Of a stretch of 11,504 nucleotides of DNA, positions 1 to 7,359 are shown piece after piece. The notes beneath the pieces are model-generated. The model was not told the DNA's origin. It saw only the letters and a list, made by a program, of their open reading frames with translations, and did no database searches. Origin of the DNA: Chloroflexota bacterium (GTDB taxonomy: Bacteria > Chloroflexota > Limnocylindria > Limnocylindrales > CSP1-4); the NCBI GenBank assembly GCA_021812735.1, contig JAKAMV010000222.1:1-11504 (forward strand). The letters are read 5' to 3'. Made by a program: the position numbers and the translations under genes. The first letter of the stretch is position 1. Each line of letters begins with the position of its first letter.

Positions 1-453
1 GGCCTCGCGGTCGCCCAGGCGCAGCACGCGGCGGCCGAGCTGGCCGCGCTCCTCGAGGAGCGCGGCGTGGACGTGAAGTACGCCATCCACCCCGTGGCGG
101 GCCGCATGCCCGGCCACATGAACGTGTTGCTGGCGGAGGCGAACGTCCCGTATCCGCAGCTCTGGGAGATGGACGACATCAACCCGGAGTTCCAGCGCAC
201 CGACGTGGCGCTGGTGCTCGGCGCGAACGACGTCACGAACCCGGCCGCGCGCTCGGACCCCTCGAGCCCGATCTACGGGATGCCGATCCTCGATGTCGAC
301 AAGGCCGCGAACGTCATCGTGGTCAAGCGCTCGATGCGGCCCGGCTACGCGGGCATCGACAACCTGCTCTACAGCGACCCCAAGACCGGGATGCTCTTTG
401 GGGATGCGAAGGAGGTCCTGACCCAGCTGATCGCGGCCATCAAGGCGCTCTAG
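1..453 (+). CDS. pntB: NAD(P) transhydrogenase subunit beta, C-terminal part (5' end outside window)
   Basis: The frame is open from base 1 and stops with TAG at 451-453, so about 150 C-terminal residues are present. They match domain III, the NADP(H)-binding domain, of the proton-translocating transhydrogenase beta subunit. Visible hallmarks are HPVAGRMPGHMNVLLAEA, WEMDDIN, the nucleotide-binding GANDVTNPAA, and the KRSM..GYAGIDN segment followed by a short helical tail that ends as the family does. Known of the family: PntA and PntB together couple inward proton flow to hydride transfer from NADH to NADP+, and domain III faces the cytoplasm. The membrane domain II of PntB and the alpha subunit should lie just upstream, outside the window. 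A strong hairpin follows directly, so this gene is probably the last of its operon and unrelated to the next one. Confidence 0.95.
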   Translation, partial: GLAVAQAQHAAAELAALLEERGVDVKYAIHPVAGRMPGHMNVLLAEANVPYPQLWEMDDINPEFQRTDVALVLGANDVTNPAARSDPSSPIYGMPILDVDKAANVIVVKRSMRPGYAGIDNLLYSDPKTGMLFGDAKEVLTQLIAAIKAL

Positions 454-462
454 CGGCTGCAT

Positions 463-492
463 CGAAGGGGCGCGCACGCGGGCGCCCCTTCG
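463..492 (+). terminator. Intrinsic-type hairpin downstream of pntB
   Basis: CGAAGGGGCGC (463-473) and GCGCCCCTTCG (482-492) form a perfect 11-bp stem with an 8-nt loop, starting 10 nt after the pntB stop. No U-tract follows (CTATGCTCTG), as is common for stems this stable in GC-rich genomes. Termination is inferred from position and stability. Confidence 0.65.
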
Positions 493-493
493 C

Positions 494-499
494 TATGCT
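494..499 (+). promoter_or_regulatory. Candidate -10 element for the SRPBCC gene
   Basis: TATGCT sits immediately after the pntB terminator stem in an otherwise very GC-rich stretch and fits TAnnnT. Transcription would start near 506, giving a 5' UTR of about 88 nt before the ATG at 595. I see no convincing -35 element. Confidence 0.35.
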
Positions 500-594
500 C
501 TGTGCGGGCCAGTCTGCGGTCGGTCGTCTCCCGAGGGCCGCCGGGTCAGGTGGTCCGCGGGCGGCGGCCGGTCCGGGGCCGATGGGAGGGCAGC

Positions 595-1044
595 ATGGAC
601 CAGCGGCACAGCGTCGAGCTGCAGGAGGAAGTGCGAGCGCCGCGGGCCGCGGTCTGGCCACTCCTCTCGAGCGCGGAGGGGCTGGCGCGCTGGCTCGACG
701 GGGCGGAGTTCGAGCCGCGGGTCGGCGCGCCGATCCGCCTGCGACTGCACGACGCCACGGCGGTCGGCACGGTGCTGGCGGTCGATCCGCCACAGCACCT
801 TTCGTTCACCTTCGACTGGGAGGATGACCCGCTGGGTCGGGCGACGGTGGTGGCGCTCGACGCGATCGACCACGGCGCGGCGACCCACCTGACGTTGCGT
901 CACGTCGGGCTCCCGGGAGGGCGTCAGCGCGAGCTGCACGAGGTGCTCTGGCGTCACTGGTTCGCGCGGCTGGTGCGGGCGGCGCTCGAGATGGCAGAGC
1001 GGCCGGACGCGGGCGGGGGCGCGCCGACCGGCCACGCCGGTTGA
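595..1044 (+). CDS. SRPBCC-fold (AHSA1/START-like) protein
   Basis: This 149-residue soluble protein spans one SRPBCC domain. It has an N-terminal strand (HSVELQEEVRAP), the AHSA1-type helix start RAAVWPLLSSAEGLARWLD, a beta-rich middle (GAPIRLRLHDATAVGTV, LSFTFDW) and a C-terminal helix (HEVLWRHWFARLVRAALEM), then a disordered Gly/Ala tail. The family binds hydrophobic ligands or co-chaperones in a deep cavity; the ligand here cannot be told. The frame is open further upstream to a GTG at 502, but the ATG at 595 has a strong Shine-Dalgarno (GGGAGGG, 584-590) and begins exactly at the domain, so I chose it. The gene converges on a WYL regulator with 9 bp between stop codons. AHSA1-like proteins and YafY-type regulators are often neighbours, so a link is possible but not shown. 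Confidence 0.85.
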   Translation: MDQRHSVELQEEVRAPRAAVWPLLSSAEGLARWLDGAEFEPRVGAPIRLRLHDATAVGTVLAVDPPQHLSFTFDWEDDPLGRATVVALDAIDHGAATHLTLRHVGLPGGRQRELHEVLWRHWFARLVRAALEMAERPDAGGGAPTGHAG

Positions 1045-1053
1045 GGGCGGACG

Positions 1054-2058
1054 TCAGGCGCGACGCCGGTACTGCTCTGCGGCCCGCTGCAGCTGCTCCG
1101 CGACGCTCGCGCGCAGCTCGGGCGGTTCCAGGACCTCGGCGTCCGCGCCCCAGCCCAGGATCCAGAGCTGGACCTCGTGGAGTCCGGCGACCCGGGCCCG
1201 CCAGAGCAGCGAGCCATCCGGTTCTCGCTCCAGTTGCTGGCTCGCGTGCCAGCGCGTCTCGGCCACGCGTCGCGCCACCTCGGGCTTGAACCGCACCACC
1301 ACGCTCGTGAGCGGCTGGTCTGCGATCACATCCCAACCACGGGCGAGCTCGGCAACCGTGCCGGCGCCCTCCGCCGGGTCGAACGTCTGCGGTGTGAGCG
1401 CCGCATCGCGGATCCGCTCGACCTTGAACGTCCGGCGCCCGCCGCGCTCTTCGTCGTAGCCGATCAGGTAGAGGGCGTGCGTGAGCGCCGACGGCTCGAT
1501 CGCGTACGGCCGCACGCGGGCGCGTCGGATGCCTCGGGAGGGGTCGTAGGCGGCCGCGTCGTATTCGATCTGCACCACCCGTCCGCGTGCCCACGCCTCG
1601 GTGAGCGTGCGGAAGACCCGCGTGAAGCGCTGATCGGGCGGGCGAGTGGCCACGAGGTCGGCGGTCGCCTGGACATGGTCGGCGAGCACCTTGGGCAGCA
1701 CCGCGGCGAGTTTCACGAACGCCCCGATCAGCTCCGTGTCGTACTCGTCACTGGCTTTGGCCAAGACGCGCGCCGCGAGGAAGAGCGTCATCGCCTCGTG
1801 GAGCGTCAGGTCGAGCGGCGGCAGGAAGGCGCCTTCGGCGAGGCCGAAGCGGCCACCGTCCTGCCAGATCGGTAGTCCGGCGTCGCGCTCCATCGCGGCC
1901 AAGTCGCGGTAGACCGTCCGCTTCGAGACCCCGACCAGATCGGCGACGGCGCCCGCCGCGATCCCGTCCTGGTGCTGGTGCAGGACCCGGGCGATCTTCA
2001 GGTAGCGGGCGGCGCGGTCCCACTTCAGGCCCGCCCGATCGTCGCGGGTGACGCTCAT
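1054..2058 (-). CDS. YafY-type transcriptional regulator with HTH, WYL and WCX domains
   Basis: The 334 residues are the usual length for this family. Residues 15-72 are a DeoR/HTH_11-type winged helix (IAAGAVADLVGVSKRTVYRDLAAMERDAGLPI). Residues about 145-222 form the WYL domain, whose signature is degenerate: ALYLIGYDEE has Leu where the namesake Trp usually stands, followed by RRTFKVERI. Residues about 248-330 are the C-terminal WCX extension, ending in WILGWGADAEVLEPPEL...VAEQLQRAAEQY. WYL domains are thought to bind nucleic-acid or nucleotide ligands and control DNA binding; the ligand here is unknown. The ATG at 2058 is supported by AGGAG (2067-2071 on this strand) at 7-nt spacing. The membrane-protein gene ends 45 bp upstream on the same strand, so co-transcription is possible. 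No defence genes are nearby, so a metabolic or stress regulator is more likely than a defence switch. Confidence 0.9.
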   Translation of the reverse strand: MSVTRDDRAGLKWDRAARYLKIARVLHQHQDGIAAGAVADLVGVSKRTVYRDLAAMERDAGLPIWQDGGRFGLAEGAFLPPLDLTLHEAMTLFLAARVLAKASDEYDTELIGAFVKLAAVLPKVLADHVQATADLVATRPPDQRFTRVFRTLTEAWARGRVVQIEYDAAAYDPSRGIRRARVRPYAIEPSALTHALYLIGYDEERGGRRTFKVERIRDAALTPQTFDPAEGAGTVAELARGWDVIADQPLTSVVVRFKPEVARRVAETRWHASQQLEREPDGSLLWRARVAGLHEVQLWILGWGADAEVLEPPELRASVAEQLQRAAEQYRRRA

Positions 2059-2103
2059 GCCGAAGCTCCTGGAGTGTTCATGGGCATGCCGATCTTCGAG
2101 ACG

Positions 2104-3375
2104 TCACGGCGTTGGGGCCCGGATCGGTGCTGGCGTGTCGAGCCGGCGCACCGTGAGGGTCGCCTGGAGCGTCGCCTGGAGTCCGGTCGGCCAGCCGCTG
2201 GGAACCAACCCCTCGACCGAGACCGACGCCATCGCGAGCTCGTCGTCCGGTGTGACCCACCAGTCGAGGCTGCCGCGCCAGTCCGCGATGGCTGGCGTGT
2301 CCGCGAGCGGGGCCTGCCCGAGCAGCCAGCGCAACGGCCGGAACGCCTGGAGGGCGATCGAGCCGCCCGCCAACAGCCGGCAGTGACGGGTGCTGGCACC
2401 GTCGACCAGCTCGAACCCAACGTCCTCGGCGGCGAGGCGCGCCGGCCCCGAGAGTGCGACCCGGATCACCTCGGAGTCGAGAGTCGCGCGGTCCTGCACG
2501 ACCACGGGCGCGGGCGTCGCCCCGACCGGGACGTATGGCACGATCCGTTCCTGGAGTGGGACCGTGGTCCAGGCGGCCGCGCCGGACCGCAGCCAGGCGG
2601 CTGCTCCGACCCGCGCGTAAGCGAGCGACGCGGCTTCGCCGCCGGCCTCGACCGGCCAGCCAGTCAGCGTGGCGCTCCAGCGCTCGTCGTCGCCGACGCG
2701 CGTGCCGTGCAGTGCCACCGAGCCGATCTGGTGGCCGTCGACGCGGCCTACGGCGAGCAGCGACACGTCGGCGGCCGCCGCCGCGTGTGGCAGCGCCGCA
2801 CAGGTCGGCGGGAACGCTGCGGGGCCGGGCCCGCGGGGTGATGCCGCAGCCGTGCCGCCGGGTGGCGAGACCGCGAGCGCCGTCGCGAGCACCGCGACGG
2901 CGGAGACCCCGGAGCCCACCGCGAGCAGCGCGATCGCGATCAGCGTCGCGAGCGCGAGCCGTACCCGTCGCACGGTGGTCACCCCCAGCACCCGCCGTGA
3001 CAGGCCGAGGCCACCGAAGAGGGAGGCTGCGGCGAGCGCCAGGAACCAGCCGTACGCGTCTTCCGGAGACGGCAGGAGCGGCGCCACCCCCGGCTGGCGG
3101 AGCGCGGCGACGAGGCCACCGAAGGAGGGCGCGAGCAACAGCAGCTCCAGGATGCCCAGCCACGCGACCGCGGCAAAGGCGCGCGGCCCACGGGCGAGCG
3201 GCGGCCAGACCAGCGCGACCAGCGACGCGACCAGCCCGGCGAGCGGGCAGGCGGCGACGAGCACGGCGATCGGCACGCCTGGGCGGTACGCCAGAAGCAC
3301 GGCGACCACGGCCGCTCCCCACAGGAGGGCCGCCACGGCGGCGAGGAGGCGAAGACGGATCGCGCGCACGCGCAC
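2104..3375 (-). CDS. Hypothetical multi-pass membrane protein with large C-terminal extramembrane domain
   Basis: I do not recognise a named family for this 423-residue protein. The N-terminal half has about five hydrophobic segments (roughly residues 8-30, 35-57, 66-91, 109-125 and 139-168). A low-complexity Gly/Pro/Ala linker (171-190) follows, then a beta-rich domain of about 230 residues. That domain repeats short strand patterns (VSLLAVGRVDGHQIG, ERWSATLTGWP, WRGSLDWWVTPDDELAMASVSVEG) and contains two cysteines (C192, C332). The C-terminal pattern of a Trp-rich strand followed by an Asp-Asp turn resembles LolA/LppX-like lipoprotein folds, but this is only an impression. No Shine-Dalgarno precedes the GTG; a TACACT -10 lies 6 nt before it, which suggests a leaderless mRNA. 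A second in-frame GTG two codons later is an alternative start. It is transcribed divergently from the SAM hydrolase gene. Confidence 0.75.
   Translation of the reverse strand: MRVRAIRLRLLAAVAALLWGAAVVAVLLAYRPGVPIAVLVAACPLAGLVASLVALVWPPLARGPRAFAAVAWLGILELLLLAPSFGGLVAALRQPGVAPLLPSPEDAYGWFLALAAASLFGGLGLSRRVLGVTTVRRVRLALATLIAIALLAVGSGVSAVAVLATALAVSPPGGTAAASPRGPGPAAFPPTCAALPHAAAAADVSLLAVGRVDGHQIGSVALHGTRVGDDERWSATLTGWPVEAGGEAASLAYARVGAAAWLRSGAAAWTTVPLQERIVPYVPVGATPAPVVVQDRATLDSEVIRVALSGPARLAAEDVGFELVDGASTRHCRLLAGGSIALQAFRPLRWLLGQAPLADTPAIADWRGSLDWWVTPDDELAMASVSVEGLVPSGWPTGLQATLQATLTVRRLDTPAPIRAPTP
2159..2182. repeat. 12-bp tandem duplication inside the membrane-protein gene
   Basis: GTCGCCTGGAGC is followed directly by GTCGCCTGGAGT, differing in the last base. 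It encodes the repeated LQAT-LQAT near the C terminus of the 423-residue protein and keeps the frame. Confidence 0.7.
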
Positions 3376-3381
3376 GGAGGC

Positions 3382-3387
3382 AGTGTA
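3382..3387 (-). promoter_or_regulatory. Leaderless-type -10 element for the membrane-protein gene
   Basis: Read on the minus strand, TACACT is followed by 6 nt and then the GTG at 3375. This is the spacing expected if transcription starts at or next to the start codon. No Shine-Dalgarno is present between them, and no clear -35 is visible. Confidence 0.45.
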
Positions 3388-3397
3388 CGGTCCGGGC

Positions 3398-3403
3398 TAC
3401 CAT
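3398..3403 (+). promoter_or_regulatory. Leaderless-type -10 element for the SAM hydrolase gene
   Basis: TACCAT is followed by 7 nt and then the GTG at 3411, with no Shine-Dalgarno. The same hexamer occurs at 10688-10693 ahead of the TPP riboswitch, in a similar context (TACCATCG). It lies back to back with the divergent TACACT, with only 10 bp between the two hexamers. Confidence 0.5.
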
Positions 3404-3410
3404 CGGGTGA

Positions 3411-4313
3411 GTGTCTGTGACGTTCACCCGGCCGGTCCTGACGCCCGCAGCGGAGCGGGCGGCGCGCCGGCGCGCCGCGGCTCCCCTGGTCAGCCTGACC
3501 ACCGACTTCGGTGCGCGCGACCCCTCTGCGGCGATCTGCCGCGGGGTCGTCCTCTCGATCGCGCCCCATGTGCGGCTCCTCGATGTCAGCCACGAGGTCG
3601 CGAAGTTCGCCGTCCTCGACGGCGCGCTCCTGCTCTGGTGCGCGCTGCCCTACCTCCCCGTGGGTGTCCATGTGGCGGTGGTCGACCCTGGGGTGGGTAC
3701 GGCGCGGCTGCCGATCGGGATGCGCGTCGCGCGCGGTGACCTGCTGGTGGGGCCCGACAATGGCCTCCTGTTGCCCGCGGCCGAACGGCTGGGGGGCGTG
3801 GTCGCGGTGCACGCGCTGGAGGCCGCCGACTACCGGCTGCCGGAGGTCAGTGCCTCGTTCCATGGGCGGGACATCTTCGCGCCCGCCGGGGCGCACCTGG
3901 CGCTGGGCGTGCCGCTCGAACGCTTCGGGCGCGCACTAGATCCCGCCGGTCTGGTGCGCGTCGATCTGCCAGCCCCCGAGTCGCTGCCGGGTGCGCTGGT
4001 CAGCGCTGGGATCTACGTCGATACGTTCGGGAACGTCAAGCTTGCGGGGGAACGTTCCGATCTGGAGGCGTCGCTTGGGCCGCTCGCCCCCGGCGACCCG
4101 CTCGCGTTGGAGATCGGCGGTTCAGCCGGGTCGACGCGCACGCTCGAGCTGCGCTGGCAGGAGACGTTTGGCGCGGCACCGGCCGGCACGCCGCTTCTCT
4201 ACGAGGATTCCTACGGGCGACTCTGCGTGGCCGTGAACCGGGGCGACGCCGCCTCTCAGCTGGGACTGCGGGCCGCCGACCGGCTCACGATCCGCCGCGC
4301 GTCGGGAAGCTGA
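3411..4313 (+). CDS. SAM hydroxide adenosyltransferase (DUF62 family)
   Basis: This 300-residue protein belongs to the family that cleaves S-adenosylmethionine with water to adenosine and methionine, related in fold to fluorinase and chlorinase. Order of motifs: VSLTTDFG (27-34), VVDPGVGTAR (90-99), VGPDNGLL (113-120), SFHGRDIFAP (149-158), the C-terminal-domain start YVDTFGNVKL (202-211) and LLYEDSYGRLCVAVNRG (262-278). Asp92, Arg99 and His151 occupy the places of the conserved Asp-Arg-His triad, with the 7- and 59-residue spacings I recall for the archaeal prototype PH0463. The long loop specific to fluorinases is not evident. The start is a GTG without Shine-Dalgarno; about 25 residues precede the first conserved strand, longer than typical, and a GTG two codons later is an alternative. 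The physiological role of the family is unsettled; neighbours give no clue. Confidence 0.92.
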   Translation: MSVTFTRPVLTPAAERAARRRAAAPLVSLTTDFGARDPSAAICRGVVLSIAPHVRLLDVSHEVAKFAVLDGALLLWCALPYLPVGVHVAVVDPGVGTARLPIGMRVARGDLLVGPDNGLLLPAAERLGGVVAVHALEAADYRLPEVSASFHGRDIFAPAGAHLALGVPLERFGRALDPAGLVRVDLPAPESLPGALVSAGIYVDTFGNVKLAGERSDLEASLGPLAPGDPLALEIGGSAGSTRTLELRWQETFGAAPAGTPLLYEDSYGRLCVAVNRGDAASQLGLRAADRLTIRRASGS

Positions 4314-4390
4314 TGCCGGCCCGCCCGGCCTGGCGCGCCGCCGCTCGTTCCTCGGCCGTGGACGTCTCGTCGAGCCCGAGCGGTGCATCT

Positions 4391-4421
4391 CCCGCGCGGC
4401 GCGTGCTCAGCGGCGCGCGGG
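4391..4421. terminator. GC hairpin between convergent genes
   Basis: CCCGCGCG (4391-4398) pairs with CGCGCGGG (4414-4421) across a 15-nt loop. It lies in the 131-bp gap between the SAM hydrolase stop (4313) and the diguanylate cyclase stop (4445), where it could serve both strands. No U-tract is present on either side, so termination is inferred from position. The rest of this gap shows nothing else I can name. Confidence 0.4.
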
Positions 4422-4444
4422 CCGGCGCCGGACCCGGGCAAGCT

Positions 4445-7321
4445 TCAGGAGGCGAGCGAGATCGGCTCGTCGACCGGTGTCGGGTTCGTGAATCGGAACT
4501 CGTTCGCCAGCGCCAGACCATCCTGCGCGGTGGAGATGCGTCCCCGGCCCGATCGCTTCGAAACGTAGCAGGCACGGTCGGCCGCCAGCAGGACCGCCTC
4601 CGGCTCCGTGCCGTCGGCGGGGTGCGTGGCGATGCCGATCGAGCAAGTCATCGGGTGCGGGCCCAGTGCAGGACCCGCGGCGCCGATCGCCGCTCGCACC
4701 TTCTCCGCCACCGCATGTGCCCCGGCCGCGTCGGTGCCGGGCAGCAGCAGCGCGAACTCGTCGCCCCCGTAGCGGAACACCACGTCCGTCTCGCGCACGG
4801 CGGCACGGACGGCCCGTGCGATCCGGCGCAGCGCGTCGTCGCCCGCCTGGTGGCCCTGTGTGTCGTTGACGGCCTTGAAGTCGTCGAGGTCGACCATCAG
4901 CAGGCCAAACGGCTCGCCGCGAGCCACGGCCTGCGCGATCTGGCGATCGAAGGTGCCCTTGTTGCGGAGCCCGGTCAGGGCATCGGTCTCGGCGCGGATC
5001 TCCACGGCGCGATGCTCCTCGGCGTTCTGCAGGGCGATCGAGACCTGCGCGGCGAACAGCTGGACCAGATCGAACTCATCTGGCGTGAAGCGGTCGAGCG
5101 AGCCGGACCGCTCCAGGGTCAGGACGCCCGTGGGTCCACTCCGCCCGCGGAGCGGCACCGCGATCAGGCTGCCGTCAGGGGGCTCGGGCTCGGCGACCCT
5201 GCGGATCCGGGGATCGCTGCGCGTGTCGTGGACGAGCTGCGGCTCGTTGTGCCGGACCACCCAGGTCGAGATGCCCTCCTCGCCCGGGTCGCGGTCCTGC
5301 GCATACCGGTCCGTGTGAGCGCCGATCGCGACCAACGTTCGCAGCAGCCCGGTCGCAGGATCGACGGCGGCGATGGCGAGCTCGTCGTACCGCACGAGCG
5401 CGGCCAGTCGTTGCGCGATCTGGTCCAATACGCGCTTTGGATCGAGCGTCGTGAGGATCGACTCGGTGATCTGTAGCAGGATCTGCTGGCTGCGCAACTG
5501 GCGAGCGAGCGCCGCGGACTGCTCCCGGAGCCGTTCGGCGCTGTCCGCGCTCGCCATCGCGTGCGCGGCGAAGCTCGCGTAGATCTCCAGCAGCCGCAGG
5601 TCATCCGCACTGAACTGGTGGAGCCCGAGTTTCGAGAGCACCAGGACGCCCAGCACCTCGTCTTCGTAGATCATCGGCGCGAGGAGCATCGACTCGGCGA
5701 GGTCCGCTGCCGTACCGGGGATCGTGGTCGCCCGCGGATCGTTGGCCGCATCGTCGATCAGCTGCGCGGTTCCGTGCTCGGCGACCCAGCCGGTGAGTCC
5801 CACCCCGATGCGCGTGCGCAGCTGTTCGGGCGTCTCGTCCACGTAGTCGCCCACCTGCCCGCGCATGGCCACCGCCACCAGCTCGCCATCGGCGTGGAGC
5901 CGGTAGACCCGCACGTTGTGGTAGTCGATCAGCTGGCGGAGCTCCGTGGCGATCGCGATCCCGATCTCGTGCACGGTGGTGAGCCGGTTGAGACGGTTGC
6001 CCAGCTGCTGGATCGAGCGCAGCTGCGCGGCCCAGCGCGCCATCTGCGCGTACTGCTCGCGCAGTCGTTCCGTGGCATCGACGTTCGCCATCGCCTGCGC
6101 GGCGAAGCTCGCGTAGATCTCCAACAGCCGCAGGTCATCTTCCGTGAACTGGCGCAGGCCGAGCTTCGAGAGGACCAGGACTCCCAGCACCTCGTCTTCG
6201 AAGAGCATCGGCGCGATCAGCATCGACTCGTCGAGGTCCGCTTGCGTGCCGGGGATGGTGGCTGCTCGCGGGTCGTGCGCGGCATCGTGCACCAGGAGCG
6301 CCTGGCGCTGGGCGGCCGCCCACCCCGTCAGGCCCCGGCCCACTCGTGTCGCGAGCTGCTCGGGCGTCTCGTCCACGTACTCGCCCACGCGGCCGCGCAT
6401 CGCGACAGGCACGAGGTCGGTCCCGTTGACGAGGCGGTAGACCCGCACGTTGTGGTAGTCGATCAGCGCCTGCAGCTCGCCGGCGATCGCCGCGCCGACC
6501 TCGCGCACGGTTCCCAGCCGGCTCAGGCGCACGCCGAGTTGTTGGATCGACCGCAGCTGCGCGGCCCAGCGCGCCATGCGGAGGTAGTCGCGGGCGTTGC
6601 GGACCACGGCACCGGCCTTCGTCCCTAAGACGCGCAGGGCCTCGCGCTCGGACGGCGCGTAGCGATGGGGCCGGTCGTGGTAGAGGGCCAGCGCGCCGAT
6701 CGGCGTGCCGTCGGCGATCAGCGGCGTGACCGCGAGCGATCCGAACGCGTCGTCCGGTGTCGGCTCGAGAGCGGGTGCCGGGCCCGCGCCGGCGGTTCCC
6801 GGCCGTATGCAGACCCGGCCGGTCTTAATCGCCTCGCGGATCGCGGCGCCGCAGGGACCCGTCTGGACGCCCGAGAGGTAGGCCTGCGAAAGGCGGCGGC
6901 TCACCTGCGCGACGGGCGCGCCATCCGCGGCGTGCCGGAAGAGCGCACCCCGGTCGGCGGCGAAGAGGGTCATGGCCTGATCGAGCAGATCGCGCTCCAC
7001 CGTGTCCGGATCCAGGCTGGAGCCGATGCGGGCCAGCACCTGATCGACCGCTGCCAGCCGTGCCGACGTCTCCTCCGGCGTCTCCGGGACATGTGCCGTG
7101 GGTGCGCCGCCCGGCGTGCCGACCGCTGGTTCCTGGAGCCCGGCCTCGTGCAGAAATGCCCGCAGCGTGTCGACGCGGTAGCGGCGATCGCCGCGCGCGT
7201 TGATGCGCATACAGGGGAGCCGCCCCTGCTCGCTCCAGGCGCGGACGGTGTTGGGGTGGACGCCCAAGATCCGCGCGGCAGCGGCAACGGAGACCGTCTC
7301 CTCTCCTGCCGGGCGCCCCAC
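4445..7321 (-). CDS. DNA-binding HTH, four GAF domains and GGDEF diguanylate cyclase
   Basis: Predicted 958-residue cytoplasmic protein without membrane segments. Residues about 9-57 are a MerR/excisionase-type HTH (VSVAAAARILGVHPNTVRAWSEQGR, then the wing RRYRVDTLRAFL). Four GAF-like modules follow at about 100-245, 255-415, 432-592 and 618-770. The GGDEF domain begins at DALTGLRNKGTFD (780-792), with Asp811, Asn819/Asp820 and an intact GGDEF at 852-856. An RxxD inhibitory site (Arg843, Asp846) lies five residues before it. The protein should therefore make c-di-GMP from GTP under product inhibition, gated by GAF ligands, and could bind DNA. The frame is open to a GTG at 7429, but the GTG at 7321 has GGAGG (7328-7332) 6 nt upstream and starts just before the HTH, so I chose it. 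Cys/His pairs typical of phytochrome are not evident; GAF ligands are unknown. Confidence 0.93.
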   Translation of the reverse strand: MGRPAGEETVSVAAAARILGVHPNTVRAWSEQGRLPCMRINARGDRRYRVDTLRAFLHEAGLQEPAVGTPGGAPTAHVPETPEETSARLAAVDQVLARIGSSLDPDTVERDLLDQAMTLFAADRGALFRHAADGAPVAQVSRRLSQAYLSGVQTGPCGAAIREAIKTGRVCIRPGTAGAGPAPALEPTPDDAFGSLAVTPLIADGTPIGALALYHDRPHRYAPSEREALRVLGTKAGAVVRNARDYLRMARWAAQLRSIQQLGVRLSRLGTVREVGAAIAGELQALIDYHNVRVYRLVNGTDLVPVAMRGRVGEYVDETPEQLATRVGRGLTGWAAAQRQALLVHDAAHDPRAATIPGTQADLDESMLIAPMLFEDEVLGVLVLSKLGLRQFTEDDLRLLEIYASFAAQAMANVDATERLREQYAQMARWAAQLRSIQQLGNRLNRLTTVHEIGIAIATELRQLIDYHNVRVYRLHADGELVAVAMRGQVGDYVDETPEQLRTRIGVGLTGWVAEHGTAQLIDDAANDPRATTIPGTAADLAESMLLAPMIYEDEVLGVLVLSKLGLHQFSADDLRLLEIYASFAAHAMASADSAERLREQSAALARQLRSQQILLQITESILTTLDPKRVLDQIAQRLAALVRYDELAIAAVDPATGLLRTLVAIGAHTDRYAQDRDPGEEGISTWVVRHNEPQLVHDTRSDPRIRRVAEPEPPDGSLIAVPLRGRSGPTGVLTLERSGSLDRFTPDEFDLVQLFAAQVSIALQNAEEHRAVEIRAETDALTGLRNKGTFDRQIAQAVARGEPFGLLMVDLDDFKAVNDTQGHQAGDDALRRIARAVRAAVRETDVVFRYGGDEFALLLPGTDAAGAHAVAEKVRAAIGAAGPALGPHPMTCSIGIATHPADGTEPEAVLLAADRACYVSKRSGRGRISTAQDGLALANEFRFTNPTPVDEPISLAS
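5519..6043 (-). repeat. Tandem GAF duplication, copy encoding GAF3
   Basis: Encodes residues about 427-601 of the diguanylate cyclase. By hand alignment it is about 75% identical in protein to the next copy, and long DNA stretches are almost unchanged, for example around GCGCAGCTGCGCGGCCCAG at the module boundary. Both copies contain RSIQQLG, LIDYHNVRVYRL, YVDETPEQL, EDEVLGVLVLSKLGL and LRLLEIYASFAA. Confidence 0.9.
6053..6577 (-). repeat. Tandem GAF duplication, copy encoding GAF2
   Basis: Encodes residues about 249-423, directly adjacent to the other copy and in the same frame, so the duplication is exactly one sensor module plus its linker helix (MARWAAQLRSIQQLG). GAF1 and GAF4 are much more divergent, so this pair arose later than the overall four-GAF architecture. 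Confidence 0.9.
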
Positions 7322-7359
7322 GCGTGACCTCCGAACGACTCGTGCCGTTGACCTGCCAG

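Noticed and set aside
502..594. 31-codon extension of the SRPBCC protein from the GTG at 502
   Set aside because: It is Arg/Gly-rich and outside the domain, and the ATG at 595 has a far better ribosome-binding site.
1054..2058. WYL regulator as a marker of a defence island
   Set aside because: No nuclease, CRISPR, BREX, toxin or helicase gene occurs in the window; neighbours are metabolic or hypothetical.
2078..3502. 474-codon minus-strand frame over the membrane-protein gene
   Set aside because: Arg- and Ala-rich translation without hydrophobic segments or domains; the 423-residue frame has clear membrane helices and is preferred.
4313..5476. Long open frame on the plus strand (387 codons), one base overlapping the SAM hydrolase stop
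   Set aside because: It is antisense to the GGDEF and GAF4 region, Arg/Asp/Gly-rich and matches no fold. High GC produces such shadows.
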